64,000 nt of DNA from Roseibacillus ishigakijimensis (GTDB lineage: Bacteria > Verrucomicrobiota > Verrucomicrobiia > Verrucomicrobiales > Akkermansiaceae), in assembly GCF_016595415.1 (NCBI RefSeq), contig NZ_JAENIO010000020.1:1-64000 (forward strand), in the 5' to 3' direction. Position numbers and translations under genes: made by a program. Positions within the stretch are counted from its first letter, which is position 1. Each line of letters starts with the position of its first letter. The notes under the pieces are model-generated. The model did no database searches, was not told the DNA's origin, and was given only the letters and a program-made list of their open reading frames with translations. Positions 27,924 through 37,465 of the stretch are shown piece by piece.

Positions 27924-29336
27924 ATGACCACACTTTCACAAGCCCGCGCCGCCCTCACCTCCGGCCAACTCGATGCCACTTCTCTCGTTGGTGAACTCTT
28001 GACGCATATTGAGGAAAAGAACCCCTCAATCGGCGCCCTCATCTCTTACGACCGCGAACAGGCTCTGGCCGATGCCCACGCGGCCGATTTGGACAAACCC
28101 CTGGGTGGGGTGCCCGTCCTCCTCAAAGACAACATCAATGCCCTCGGCCAACCCTGCACCTGTGGCTCCCGCTTTTTGGAAAAAGGCTACACCGCGCCCT
28201 ATGACGCCACCGTCACGCGCAAGCTGAGAGAAGCAGGTGCGATCCTTCTCGGCCGGGCCAACATGGACGAATTTGCGATGGGCTCGGCCTGCGAAAACTC
28301 CGCTCTGGTCAAAACCGTCAATCCCCACGACCCCAGTCGCATCGCGGGCGGATCTTCGGGCGGCTCAGCCGCCGCCGTCGCAGCCGGGATGGCCCTCGCC
28401 TCCCTCGGGTCGGACACCGGTGGCTCCATTCGCCAACCTGCCGCCCACTGCGGCCTCGTCGGCCTCAAGCCTTCCTACGGCCGCGTCTCGCGCTACGGAT
28501 TGGTCGCCTTTGCCTCCTCTCTCGATCAAATCGGCCCCCTCACCCACACCGTGGAAGATGCCGCCTTGCTCCTACAAGTAATTGCCGGTCACGATCCCCT
28601 CGATTCCACTTCCCTCCAGGAACCAGTGCCGGATTATTCCGCCGCCCTGGACAAAGGCGTGCAGGGATTGCGCATCGGGCTGCCCAAGCAATACTTCGCC
28701 GAAGGACTGGACCCAGCCATCGAATCGCTGGTGCGCCAGGCCGCGGCCCGGCTGGAGGCGCAAGGAGCCGAGCTGGTGGAGATCGATTTGCCCGCGACCG
28801 ATGCCGCCGTGGCCACCTACTACATCCTCGCTCCGGCCGAAGCCTCTTCCAATCTTTCCCGCTTCGACGGGATTCGCTATGGCGTGCGCAGCCAGAATGC
28901 CAGCGACATCATCGACACCTACCGCAAGTCCCGCGAAGAAGGCTTCGGCCCCGAGGTCAAGCGCCGCATCTTGCTCGGCACCTACGTGCTCTCCTCCGGC
29001 TACTACGACGCCTATTACAAGCGTGCGCAGCGAGTGCGGAACCTCATCCAACGCGAGTTCACCGCCGCCTTCCAAGAGGTGGACGCCATTCTCACCCCCA
29101 CCTCGCCAACTCCGCCCCGCAAATTGGGCGTCGCCGACGAGGACCCGTTGCAGGACTATTTGGCCGATATCTACACCATCTCCGCTAACCTGGCTGGACT
29201 CCCCGGAATCTCCGTTCCCTGTGGCACAGTGGACTCCGGGGAAGGAAGCCAGCTGCCAGTCGGGGTGCAAGTGATGGCTCCCCACCTGCGCGACGATCTG
29301 GTGCTCCAAATCGGCCGTGCTTTGGAAACCGAGTGA
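27924..29336 (+). CDS. gatA: Asp-tRNA(Asn)/Glu-tRNA(Gln) amidotransferase subunit A
   Basis: 470 aa. The amidase signature has the Ser-cisSer-Lys triad: Lys in VPVLLKDNIN, the cis-Ser in GGSSGGSAAA and the nucleophile Ser in GSDTGGSIRQPA. It releases ammonia from glutamine for transamidation of mischarged tRNA. It is cotranscribed with gatC; the absence of gatB nearby is common in this group. Confidence 0.95.
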   Translation: MTTLSQARAALTSGQLDATSLVGELLTHIEEKNPSIGALISYDREQALADAHAADLDKPLGGVPVLLKDNINALGQPCTCGSRFLEKGYTAPYDATVTRKLREAGAILLGRANMDEFAMGSACENSALVKTVNPHDPSRIAGGSSGGSAAAVAAGMALASLGSDTGGSIRQPAAHCGLVGLKPSYGRVSRYGLVAFASSLDQIGPLTHTVEDAALLLQVIAGHDPLDSTSLQEPVPDYSAALDKGVQGLRIGLPKQYFAEGLDPAIESLVRQAAARLEAQGAELVEIDLPATDAAVATYYILAPAEASSNLSRFDGIRYGVRSQNASDIIDTYRKSREEGFGPEVKRRILLGTYVLSSGYYDAYYKRAQRVRNLIQREFTAAFQEVDAILTPTSPTPPRKLGVADEDPLQDYLADIYTISANLAGLPGISVPCGTVDSGEGSQLPVGVQVMAPHLRDDLVLQIGRALETE

Positions 29337-29491
29337 TCATTGCCTCCTCGGAGAGGTTCAGGAGGACCAGTTCCGCGAGCAAATTGGACTCCTGAATCCG
29401 AATCGATTGCGAGCGCCGCCGAGCCCCCGGCCCGTTGCCTTTTCCCGCAAAAGAGGCGCTCTCTTTTCCGTCAGGAATACCGAAAAGGACC

Positions 29492-31306
29492 TCAGATTCC
29501 CCACAAAAGCGGAATGAGCAAGCTGGCGGTGAGCCAGAGAATCACCGCCAACGGAAAGCCCACGCGGAAGAAGTCTCCGAACTTGTATCCCCCGGCCCCG
29601 AAGACATAAGTATTGGTCTGGTAACCAATGGGGGTGGAAAAGCTGGCGGAAGCGCCGAACATGACCGCCACCACCAAAGCCCGGGGGTCGATCTCCATTT
29701 GCACACCCAGCTGAATGGCCAAGGGAGTGAGCAAGACCGCGACCGCCTGATTGCTGACCAATTCGGTCAAAATCGCGGCCAGGAGGTAAATGAGAGCCAG
29801 CAAGAGGCGCGGGTCCATCCCCCCGCAAGTCTCGGCCACCAAATCGGCCACCGAGCCGAGGAGGCCGGACTGAATCATCGCCAGCCCAATGCCCAACATC
29901 CCCATGATGAGAAACAAAATGCGCCAATCGATGGCATCGTAAGCCTCGTTCGGAGTCAAACAGCCGGTGATCAAAACAAAAAGTGCCGCCCCCAGAGCAA
30001 GCTGCACCGTGGGAATCTTGGGAATCACCTCGAATCCCCCCAAAGCGCCCAGCAAAACGAAAATGCCCAGTCCCACCAAAGCCCAGCGGGCTTTTTCCTT
30101 GCGGAACTCCTTGGTGGTCGGCGCACTCAAGTTCACAAAGTCCCGTTGCTCGAAAAGGCGGCGCATTTTTTCTGCGGAACCCTGCACGAGAAGAGTGTCT
30201 CCGAAGGCCAGCTTGGTATCTTCGAATTTCTCACGCAAATTTTGCCCCCGCCGGTGGACGGCGAGAATAATCACGCCAAATTGTTGGCGGAACTTGAGCT
30301 CCGAGAGAGACTTGCCCACCAGACTCGACTCTGGGCCCAGAATCCCCTCCATGAGAACCGCTGATTCGGTCTGGACCCCCTCTAGGCCAAATTCTTCCGC
30401 CCCGCTATTGACCTCGACGCCCTCGGTCTTCGTGACATCGAGGACCCCGTCAGGACTTCCCTTGAAAAACAGTTCGTCGCTCTGCCGGAAGCGGATCTCC
30501 TTGAGCGGGACCCTCACCCGGAGACCGTTTCGCCGCACCTCGATGAGACGAAGCTTCTTGATCTTGGCAAAAGGGGTCTCCCCAAACTCCTTGCCTACCA
30601 GAGGCGAACCCTTGCTGACGTAGGCATGGGTGATGAACTCCCGCGAACTCTCGGTATCTATCAGGGAGGCCAGGGTCGAGCGATCGGGCAGGAGCTTGCG
30701 ACCGAAGATGAGAAGGTAGGCCGCAGTGATGAGACAGAAGATCAACCCCAACTTGGTCACCTCGAACATGCCAAAGGGCTCCAGGCCCCGGTCTTCGGCA
30801 ATCCCGGCGGCGATGAGATTGGTGGAGGTGCCGATGATGGTGATGGTGCCCCCCACAATGGCGGCGTAGCTCAGGGGGATGAGATAGCGCGAGGCCTTCC
30901 AATCCTTGCGGCGGCAGATCCCGAGAATGACCGGCATCAGGACCACCACCACGGGGGTGTTGTTGACGAATCCGGAAAGGAAGGCCACGATCACAATGAT
31001 CCAGACGAGAAGACTGGTCTCCGATTTCGCGGCCAAGCCCTCGAACCAGTCACCCAGGGTCTCGATAACACCCGTTCGTTCCAGCGCGGCACTGATCACA
31101 AACATGCACCCGATGGCCAAAGGAGCCCCGTGGGAAAAGACACTGAGCGCTCCGGCGGGACCATCAAGGTCCAGAATCCCCACAATGACGCAGAGAAACA
31201 TTCCCGCCAGCGCCACGATCTCGACCGGGAGCCACTCCTTGACAAAGGAGAGAAAGACGACTGCCAGCAAGAGGGCAAGAAACCAGTATTCCCAATTCTG
31301 TGACAT
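29492..31306 (-). CDS. SLC13/DASS-family permease with two TrkA-C domains
   Basis: 604 aa. Twelve or so membrane helices in two blocks (about 1-200 and 390-604). The first block has PVVVVLMPVILG and the conserved SYAAIVGGTITIIGTSTNL; the second has LTELVSNQAVAVLLTPLAIQ. Between them two TrkA-C (RCK-C) domains lie at about 215-385 (KGSPLVGKEFG, SSLVGKSLSELKFRQ). This layout occurs in YfbS-like ion/anion transporters. The carried ion cannot be told from sequence; a sulfate or carboxylate is plausible. Confidence 0.85.
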   Translation of the reverse strand: MSQNWEYWFLALLLAVVFLSFVKEWLPVEIVALAGMFLCVIVGILDLDGPAGALSVFSHGAPLAIGCMFVISAALERTGVIETLGDWFEGLAAKSETSLLVWIIVIVAFLSGFVNNTPVVVVLMPVILGICRRKDWKASRYLIPLSYAAIVGGTITIIGTSTNLIAAGIAEDRGLEPFGMFEVTKLGLIFCLITAAYLLIFGRKLLPDRSTLASLIDTESSREFITHAYVSKGSPLVGKEFGETPFAKIKKLRLIEVRRNGLRVRVPLKEIRFRQSDELFFKGSPDGVLDVTKTEGVEVNSGAEEFGLEGVQTESAVLMEGILGPESSLVGKSLSELKFRQQFGVIILAVHRRGQNLREKFEDTKLAFGDTLLVQGSAEKMRRLFEQRDFVNLSAPTTKEFRKEKARWALVGLGIFVLLGALGGFEVIPKIPTVQLALGAALFVLITGCLTPNEAYDAIDWRILFLIMGMLGIGLAMIQSGLLGSVADLVAETCGGMDPRLLLALIYLLAAILTELVSNQAVAVLLTPLAIQLGVQMEIDPRALVVAVMFGASASFSTPIGYQTNTYVFGAGGYKFGDFFRVGFPLAVILWLTASLLIPLLWGI

Positions 31307-31402
31307 GGATCAAAAGATGGGCATCGTCACAGAATCCGCCTATTCAGCTCTATCTTGAAAAACTGAAAGTCTCTGTGGGTATCACGAGAAAACGGAGCGG
31401 GC

Positions 31403-31651
31403 TCAGCCCAGACGGTAGACGATCCGGGCTTTGGACGTATCGTAGGGAGACATCTCCATTTTGACCTTGTCGCCAATCACGAGGCGGATGAATCGCTTGC
31501 GCATTTTGCCGGAAATGTGGGCCAGAACTTCGTGGCCGCTGGGCAACTCCACCTTGAACATGGTGCCGGCGAGAACCGCGCTCACGGTTCCCTCAACTTC
31601 CACGGCCTTGGCTTCACCATCCTTGGCCCGGATGTTGTTTTTCTTGTGCAT
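31403..31651 (-). CDS. infA: Translation initiation factor IF-1
   Basis: 82 aa from ATG 31651. The OB fold is [20 protein letters not shown], then [20 protein letters not shown], then [20 protein letters not shown]. It binds the ribosomal A site during initiation. The N-terminus before the fold ([15 protein letters not shown]) is about 10 residues longer than usual. The reading frame stays open upstream; 68-74 nt before the ATG there is a strong AAAGGAG (31719-31725) followed by ATT/ATC codons, while the ATG itself has no SD. Translation from ATC 31714 would add an Arg/Gly-rich arm. A promoter candidate is TTGTCA, 17 nt, CATAGT upstream. Confidence 0.85.
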   Translation of the reverse strand: MHKKNNIRAKDGEAKAVEVEGTVSAVLAGTMFKVELPSGHEVLAHISGKMRKRFIRLVIGDKVKMEMSPYDTSKARIVYRLG

Positions 31652-31931
31652 AGGGCGACGGCCCCGGCCTCCACGGCCACGGCCTCCAGCTCGATTTCTT
31701 GGCGGTCCTGCGATAATTCTCCTTTGGTTAGTTGATTGTTGCACGACGAAAAGTCGCGCGGCTTCACTATGGCCCTGATATACCCAGTTGACAATTGGAA
31801 AATTTGCGGAATGACGTTTTCGCTTTTCCTTTGGCGGGTATTCTCCCTCCCCCTGTTTCCTCGCGGCAGGCGGCAAAAAGTGCCGACTCCGTCTCACGAA
31901 GAAAGCGCAATCGGTGACTGGAGCGAGCCAG

Positions 31932-32372
31932 CTAGAGGTTCACTTCCCCCATCGGCTTGGAGGCTTCTCTCTCGCGACTGGCGGCATGGAGGAGGGCGGC
32001 CAATCCGGCCCAGAAGAGGGCAACCAGTTGAACGAGTGGATTCCACCACCACGACCAGAGAGCGAGCACCGGGCACGCCATCGCTGCGAGAACGAGAGAA
32101 CTGAGGAGGAGAAGCAGCCGCCGCCCCAGCCCGGGAGTTCCCTCAACGGCGAGAACCACTGCCGAAGTCACCACGACGAGAGCGAGCAATGACCAGGGAG
32201 AAGCGGGGGAAACCTCCCTCAGCGCCGGAAATCCCCGGGCTTCGAATCCTCCCCGCAGCCAGTCTCCAAACGAGTCCCCCGCCCCCAGAAGGAGGCAGAC
32301 GAGCCCAACCACCAGTCCCATCCCGGTGGCCAGCCAAGGGGTTGGCGAGGTCAGCAAATTGTCGTTCTTCAT
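31932..32372 (-). CDS. Membrane protein coupled to the ClpX-like gene
   Basis: 146 aa. About four membrane helices (about 13-31, 60-78, 83-100, 104-130, all hydrophobic with Leu/Val/Trp). Not recognised. Its ATG overlaps the stop of the ClpX-like gene in an ATGA, so translation is likely coupled and the two products should act together or at similar level. Confidence 0.65.
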   Translation of the reverse strand: MKNDNLLTSPTPWLATGMGLVVGLVCLLLGAGDSFGDWLRGGFEARGFPALREVSPASPWSLLALVVVTSAVVLAVEGTPGLGRRLLLLLSSLVLAAMACPVLALWSWWWNPLVQLVALFWAGLAALLHAASREREASKPMGEVNL

Positions 32373-33997
32373 GCGTCGTCAGCCGAAGGCGAGCCCGCCT
32401 CCGAGTCGCGACGGTAACTCAAAACGACCATTTCACTCAAGAATTTGTCGGGATCGGCGACCGCTTCGGGAGTGAGTTCAAAATCCTTCCGCCCGGTGTT
32501 TTTCTCGATCAACTTGAGCCCGAATTGGTAATCCTTAAAGCGATCACGGCAAACCTGCAGCACACTGCGGGCTTGCTCGGCCGCTTTTTCGGCCAAAGCC
32601 ACCACCGCCTGGTCATTGAGGTGCACATTCACCTCGTGCTTTTCATTGAATTCCCGTTCCCAAATTTCCACTTCGGCACGAGTCTTCTTCACATCAACCC
32701 GTTTTTCCATCGCGGCAAATTCCTTGAGCTTGGCTTCCCGGTTGTCGAGAAGGTCGCGGTTGATGACCAGCTCGCTTACCGCCGTGCCGGGGAGTTCGAA
32801 TTTGAAGTCGCGCAAGAGCCGTTCCAATACTGTCATGAGAGCCCGCGCGCCCGTATCTTCCTTCTCGGCCAACTCGGCCACATAACGAATGGCATCGGGC
32901 TCGAATTTGGCAGCAATGCCATAGGCCGAGAACTCCCGCTCGTATTGGCGCAGGATACTCCCTTCGGAGTCATTGAGAATTTTGACAAAATCATCGGCAG
33001 TGAGCTTCTCGCAAATGACCCGCACGGGAAGACGGCCCACGAACTCGGCCTCAAACCCGAAGTCCACCAAATCGCGGGTTTCCACTTCGCGGAAGGTCTC
33101 CCCATCGAGAACGGCTTCCGAAATCTCGGCCCCAAAGCCCATGTGCCCGCTCTTGAGCCGGGATTGCACCACTTTCTCCAAGCCCGAGAAGGCTCCGCTG
33201 ACGATGAAAAGGATATGGCGGGTATTGATGGTGTCCTTTTGAGAACCACTGCCCGTGCGCATCTGCATCATGGCCTTCATCTGGGCCCGCATGTCCATGG
33301 GATTGGTGAGAGGCACCTCAGTCTCCTCCATCAGCTTCAGCAAAGTGGTCTGGACCCCGCGTCCACTGACGTCGCGGCCACCCGTGCCGGGCTTGGAGGC
33401 CAGTTTGTCGACCTCATCGAGATAGATGATGCCATATTCCGCCAGTTCGACATCGCCATCCGCCTTTTGCACCAACTCGCGCACGAGGTCATCGACATCG
33501 CCGCCAACGTAGCCCGTTTCCGAGAACTTGGTGGCATCGGCCTTCACAAAAGGCACCCCGATGAGGTCGGCAATGTGTTTGACGAGATAGGTTTTTCCCA
33601 CCCCGGTGGGTCCGACAATCATGACGTTCTGCTTCTGATACTCCATCCCGTCGGGGAGTTGTCCGCCATTTTCCTCCTCCAGCGCCCGCATCTGCTTGGC
33701 GTGGTTGTAATGGTCGCAGACCGCGATGGAGAGGGCCTTTTTGGCCTCGTCCTGCCGAATGACGAAGCGGTCGAGGTGGCGCTTCACATCACGGGGCAAG
33801 AGATCGAAGTCGAAAATGGGCTGGGACTCCTTGACCACCGTCTCCGGCTCGCCGTCCTCGGCAGGGGCTTCGGGGGCATTCATGCCTCCCATCTCAAAAC
33901 TGACGTTACCAAACTTGCCGAAAAAGTCCTGAAAGACCTTCTGCAATTCTTCGGGAGTCTTGGGCGGCTTGGGTTCCTGGGGATCGTCCTTGGGCAT
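32369..33997 (-). CDS. ClpX-like AAA+ ATPase without zinc finger
   Basis: 542 aa from ATG 33997, chosen over 34030 because GGAGG lies 9 nt upstream. It lacks the Cys4 finger of ClpX; instead residues 1-60 are Pro/Glu-rich. The AAA+ core has Walker A GPTGVGKT (about 129-136), Walker B YLDEVDKL, and the loop MGFGAE in the position of the ClpP-docking IGF loop. After the lid there is an extra C-terminal part of about 150 residues (about 390-542) with coiled helices, absent from ClpX. It is a paralogue of the true clpX at 7380. The membrane-anchored gene upstream and the membrane protein downstream are on the same strand. Confidence 0.85.
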   Translation of the reverse strand: MPKDDPQEPKPPKTPEELQKVFQDFFGKFGNVSFEMGGMNAPEAPAEDGEPETVVKESQPIFDFDLLPRDVKRHLDRFVIRQDEAKKALSIAVCDHYNHAKQMRALEEENGGQLPDGMEYQKQNVMIVGPTGVGKTYLVKHIADLIGVPFVKADATKFSETGYVGGDVDDLVRELVQKADGDVELAEYGIIYLDEVDKLASKPGTGGRDVSGRGVQTTLLKLMEETEVPLTNPMDMRAQMKAMMQMRTGSGSQKDTINTRHILFIVSGAFSGLEKVVQSRLKSGHMGFGAEISEAVLDGETFREVETRDLVDFGFEAEFVGRLPVRVICEKLTADDFVKILNDSEGSILRQYEREFSAYGIAAKFEPDAIRYVAELAEKEDTGARALMTVLERLLRDFKFELPGTAVSELVINRDLLDNREAKLKEFAAMEKRVDVKKTRAEVEIWEREFNEKHEVNVHLNDQAVVALAEKAAEQARSVLQVCRDRFKDYQFGLKLIEKNTGRKDFELTPEAVADPDKFLSEMVVLSYRRDSEAGSPSADDA

Positions 33998-34051
33998 GGG
34001 GCAGCATCCTCCCGGTGACAAAAAATTCAACCCGGGAATGCAAGCAAACCG

Positions 34052-34465
34052 CTACTCGAGGATGCTGGCGGCCTTCACAAATTGCTCGGCCAAAGTGCGG
34101 CTGGCGGCATCCCGCTCCTCGCGGGTGGAGCGGGGACCTTTGAAAATGACGTGCAAATCCCGTCCTCCCGGGAGTTTGACCAAGGAATCCTCGCGAAAAA
34201 GCTTGAGGGCCTCCTCGTCGCTTTTGACCTGATAAAAGCCTTTCAAATTGTGAGCCTCGATGGTAGGGAGCAGGACTTCGTCCATATCGAGAATCTTGTT
34301 GTAGCGCATCTCCAACATCTCCTTTTCGTCTTTCTCCACGGGCTTGGCGAGGGCGAGGGCCACTCCCCGTTCCTCGATGGCCGTCCATTTTTTCCATCCG
34401 TAGAATCCTACCCCCGCCCCGATGGCGAAGAAGAGGAAGAGAACAAAGGCGATAAATGCTTTCAC
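34052..34465 (-). CDS. Membrane-anchored small protein of unknown function
   Basis: 137 aa, GTG start. A single N-terminal helix (about 3-22, FIAFVLFLFFAIGAGVGFYG) anchors it. The rest is charged, with mixed helices and strands (EERGVALALAKPVEKDEKEM; LPGGRDLHVIFKGP). No family recognised. It ends 54 bp upstream of the ClpX-like start, in the same direction. Confidence 0.6.
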   Translation of the reverse strand: MKAFIAFVLFLFFAIGAGVGFYGWKKWTAIEERGVALALAKPVEKDEKEMLEMRYNKILDMDEVLLPTIEAHNLKGFYQVKSDEEALKLFREDSLVKLPGGRDLHVIFKGPRSTREERDAASRTLAEQFVKAASILE

Positions 34466-34586
34466 GCCCCCTTTCTAGCCCCTCTTGCGAATCATGGCAA
34501 AGCGTTTCCTTTCCGTCCTTGAAACACGAAAACGGCTTCAAAAGAGCGCCAAAGTTCGCCAGCCTCCCGGCCACCCAAGATTCTCC

Positions 34587-37115
34587 ATGACCTTTCCTGC
34601 CACTTCCGCCACCCGTCACTCCTTGCCCTGCGGCTTGACCGTGATTCTCGATCCCAACCCCACCGCTCCTGTGGTCTCGGCCCAAATCTGGGTGGCCGCG
34701 GGTTCGCGCCGGGAGCACGAGCACGCGGGCGGGGGCATCTCCCACCTTCTGGAGCACATGGTTTTCAAAGGCACCAAGTCCTTTGACGTGACCAGCCTGG
34801 CCCAGTCGGTTCAGGAAAAAGGCGGCCATTGGAATGCCTACACCTCCTTCGACCGCACGGTGTATTACATTGACGGACCCGCCCGCTCGACAAATTTTTT
34901 CCTGCAAGCACTCACCGAACTGGTCTTTTTCCCCAGCCTTCCCGCCGAGGACTTCCAGACCGAAAAGGACGTGATCCGGCGCGAAATCGACATGGGCCTG
35001 GATGATCCCGACAGCGTGGCCTCACAACTCCTCTTCGCCACCGCCTTCCAGCATGACCACCGGCGCTTCCCCGTGATCGGCCACCTCGATCGCTTCAACC
35101 GCATCACCCACAGCGAGATGGTGGCTTACCACGCCGCCCGCTACCGTCCTGCCAATGCCTTCCTTGTCCTCTCCGGCGACTTTGTCCCCCAAGAAGTGCT
35201 GACTCATTTGGAGGAGCTCACCCAGGACCTCGACAATCTGCCCGTGAACGAGTTCCACGAGCAAGCGGAACCGCCCGGCCTCGGCAAGCGGGTGGCCCGG
35301 CAGTCCTTTCAGACCGCCGTATCGCACCTCAACCTGGCCTGGCCCATCCCCACCTTGGGGCACGCGGATTGCCCAGCCCTTGAGCTGCTGGCACAAGCTC
35401 TGGGTGGGGGCGTATCCAGTCCCCTCTACCAGCGTTTCCGCGAAGAGAGCGGGCTCACTCATCAAATCGGCACCTGGGCGTGGACGCCCAAGGACCCTCC
35501 CGGCCTTTTCGTCATCTCTGCCGAATGTGAGCCGGAGAAGCGCGACAAGGTCGAGAGCGAAGTGCTGGCCCAATTGCCTGCGGTGGTGACTTCGCTTACG
35601 GACGAAGATTTGGCCAAAGCCTACCGGCAGGTCGCGGCCGCGCAATTCCGCAGTCTGACCACCGCTTCCGGCCGGGCCTCCGATCTGGGGTCCAATTGGC
35701 ATGAAGCCCGCAATCTCGACCTCACCCGCGACTACTTGGCCGCATTGGAAAAAGTCACCCTCGCCCAGCTCAAGGAGGTGGCCGCCCGCTACCTGCGCGA
35801 GGACCGCCTCACCCTGACTTCGCTGGACCCCGAGGACAAGGCCCCGCGAGAGTTCCAAGTGCTCACCGGCACTGCGGCGGAACCCGTCAGCGAACACGTG
35901 CTGAGCAACGGGCTGCGCGTCCTGCTGAAGCGCGACAGCCGCATCCCTTCAGTCTTTTTGCAAAGCCCCTTCCTGGCCGGACTACCCAGCGAAGCGATGG
36001 CCCGAGCCGGTCTCGGGCAATTGCACGCAGCCACCTTCTTGAAAGGCACCGCCCGGCACAGCGCGCTCGCCTTCAACCGCTCGCTGGAGTCACTGGGGGC
36101 CCGTCTCCGCTTGGGGACCGGCAACAACACCTCCCTCCTTTCCGGCTTTTGCCTCAGTATGGACCTGCCGCAATTTCTGGCCCTGGCAGGAGAAAGCCTG
36201 TGCGAGCCCCTCTTTCCGGAGGAAGCCATCGCGCGCGAGAAAGCGGCCCAGCGCGCCGCCATCGAGGAGGCCCAAGAAGACCCCTCCCGCATGGCCTTCT
36301 ATCATCTGCGCCGCCACCTCTTCGGCGAGCAACACTACGGCATTCCCAAGCTAGGGCTAGCGGAAACCCTCGCTATCCTGAGCCGGGAGGACGTGCAGGC
36401 CCATCACCAACGCGCCTTCACCGCCCGCAATGGCGTCTTCGCGCTCTACGGCGACCTCCCCGCCGAGGATGAAATCCTTCCCCTGCTGGAGGACCACTTG
36501 GGCAAACTCCCCGCTGGCGAAGCCCTCACCTTTCAGCCCGACACCAGCGCCATCCCGCACCAGGCCGGCGAACACCGCCATCGCCTCGACCGGGAGCAAG
36601 CCGTGCTGGCGATGGCCGTGCCCGGGCTCTCCTTCGATTCCCCCCAAGCGGTGGCGGCCGAGCTCTTGCAGGAGCACACCTCCAACATGGCGGGTCCTCT
36701 TTTCACCCGCATTCGGGAAGAACTCGGCCTGGCCTATTACGTCTCCAGCAGCCAATTCCACGGCATCGGCACCGGAATGTTCGCCACCTATCTGGGCACC
36801 TCTCCCGAGCAGCTGGGCCTCGCCCAGCGCGAATTGACGGCCGCTTTGGAGAAAATCGCGGCGGAAGGACTGAGTGTGAGCGAAATGGAACGCGCCCGCA
36901 CTGCCACTCTTTCCTCCCATGCTCTCGATGAACAATCCCTTTCATCGCAAGCGCGCCAAGCTGCCCTCGACCGCGTCCTCGGGCTGGACCTGGACCATGC
37001 CCAGCAAAATCTGGCCCAGCTGGAGCGCATCACCCGCGAAGAAGTGAACGCCTTCACCCGTGAACTGCTGAGCCAAAGCACGGTCACCGCCATCGTGGAG
37101 CCTCCCAGCCAGTAG
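34587..37115 (+). CDS. M16-family metallopeptidase (insulinase/pitrilysin type, two tandem halves)
   Basis: 842 aa from ATG 34587, where the homology starts (RHSLPCGLTVILDPN); an upstream ATG at 34494 would add 31 residues. The active half (1-430) has the inverted zinc motif HLLEH at about 53-57 and the distant Glu in EKDVIRREIDM. The second half (about 445-842, starting HVLSNGLRVLLKRDSRIPSV) lacks HxxEH, as expected for the inactive regulatory half. No signal peptide is visible. Such enzymes cut small peptides or pre-sequences. tatA follows at 111 bp. Confidence 0.9.
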   Translation: MTFPATSATRHSLPCGLTVILDPNPTAPVVSAQIWVAAGSRREHEHAGGGISHLLEHMVFKGTKSFDVTSLAQSVQEKGGHWNAYTSFDRTVYYIDGPARSTNFFLQALTELVFFPSLPAEDFQTEKDVIRREIDMGLDDPDSVASQLLFATAFQHDHRRFPVIGHLDRFNRITHSEMVAYHAARYRPANAFLVLSGDFVPQEVLTHLEELTQDLDNLPVNEFHEQAEPPGLGKRVARQSFQTAVSHLNLAWPIPTLGHADCPALELLAQALGGGVSSPLYQRFREESGLTHQIGTWAWTPKDPPGLFVISAECEPEKRDKVESEVLAQLPAVVTSLTDEDLAKAYRQVAAAQFRSLTTASGRASDLGSNWHEARNLDLTRDYLAALEKVTLAQLKEVAARYLREDRLTLTSLDPEDKAPREFQVLTGTAAEPVSEHVLSNGLRVLLKRDSRIPSVFLQSPFLAGLPSEAMARAGLGQLHAATFLKGTARHSALAFNRSLESLGARLRLGTGNNTSLLSGFCLSMDLPQFLALAGESLCEPLFPEEAIAREKAAQRAAIEEAQEDPSRMAFYHLRRHLFGEQHYGIPKLGLAETLAILSREDVQAHHQRAFTARNGVFALYGDLPAEDEILPLLEDHLGKLPAGEALTFQPDTSAIPHQAGEHRHRLDREQAVLAMAVPGLSFDSPQAVAAELLQEHTSNMAGPLFTRIREELGLAYYVSSSQFHGIGTGMFATYLGTSPEQLGLAQRELTAALEKIAAEGLSVSEMERARTATLSSHALDEQSLSSQARQAALDRVLGLDLDHAQQNLAQLERITREEVNAFTRELLSQSTVTAIVEPPSQ

Positions 37116-37226
37116 TGCCTCCCGAGCCCGATCCTTTTCCCTTTCCTCCCTTTTCAATTGAAAGGAAGGGAGCGCTGGCCCGTTATTTGTTTTGCAAGCT
37201 GCCCAACCCCAGCCTACTTTATTGCC

Positions 37227-37463
37227 ATGCCCAACCTCGGTGGACCAGAAATCCTGATTATTTTCGTGATCGTGCTTCTTCTCTTCGGTGCGAAGAAGAT
37301 TCCTGAACTTGCTCGTGGACTTGGAAAGTCCATGGGAGAATTCAAACGCGCACGGGAAGAATTCGAAGACGAGATCAAAAGAGCGGCCGACGATGTCGAC
37401 CTGGACAAAGATTCGAAGAAGCACGAATCGGGTCCGGCCAACAGCGAACCTCGCAAAAGCTGA
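37227..37463 (+). CDS. tatA: Twin-arginine translocase subunit TatA/E
   Basis: 78 aa. Starts [20 protein letters not shown] with a short membrane helix; then the hinge [20 protein letters not shown] leads to an amphipathic helix and an acidic/basic tail. It forms the pore of the Tat pathway, which exports folded proteins; a putative Tat substrate lies at 62251. An imperfect hairpin lies in the upstream gap (37146-37172). The next gene starts 2 nt after its stop. Confidence 0.92.
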   Translation: MPNLGGPEILIIFVIVLLLFGAKKIPELARGLGKSMGEFKRAREEFEDEIKRAADDVDLDKDSKKHESGPANSEPRKS

Positions 37464-37465
37464 CC

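Noticed and set aside
31652-31897. The full upstream extension of infA to 31897
   Set aside because: It would run through the promoter-like region and lacks a start signal; only the part after AAAGGAG is worth attention.
32189-34018. A 609-aa open frame on the plus strand
   Set aside because: It is the antisense shadow of the ClpX-like gene; its translation is His/Leu-rich without known domains.
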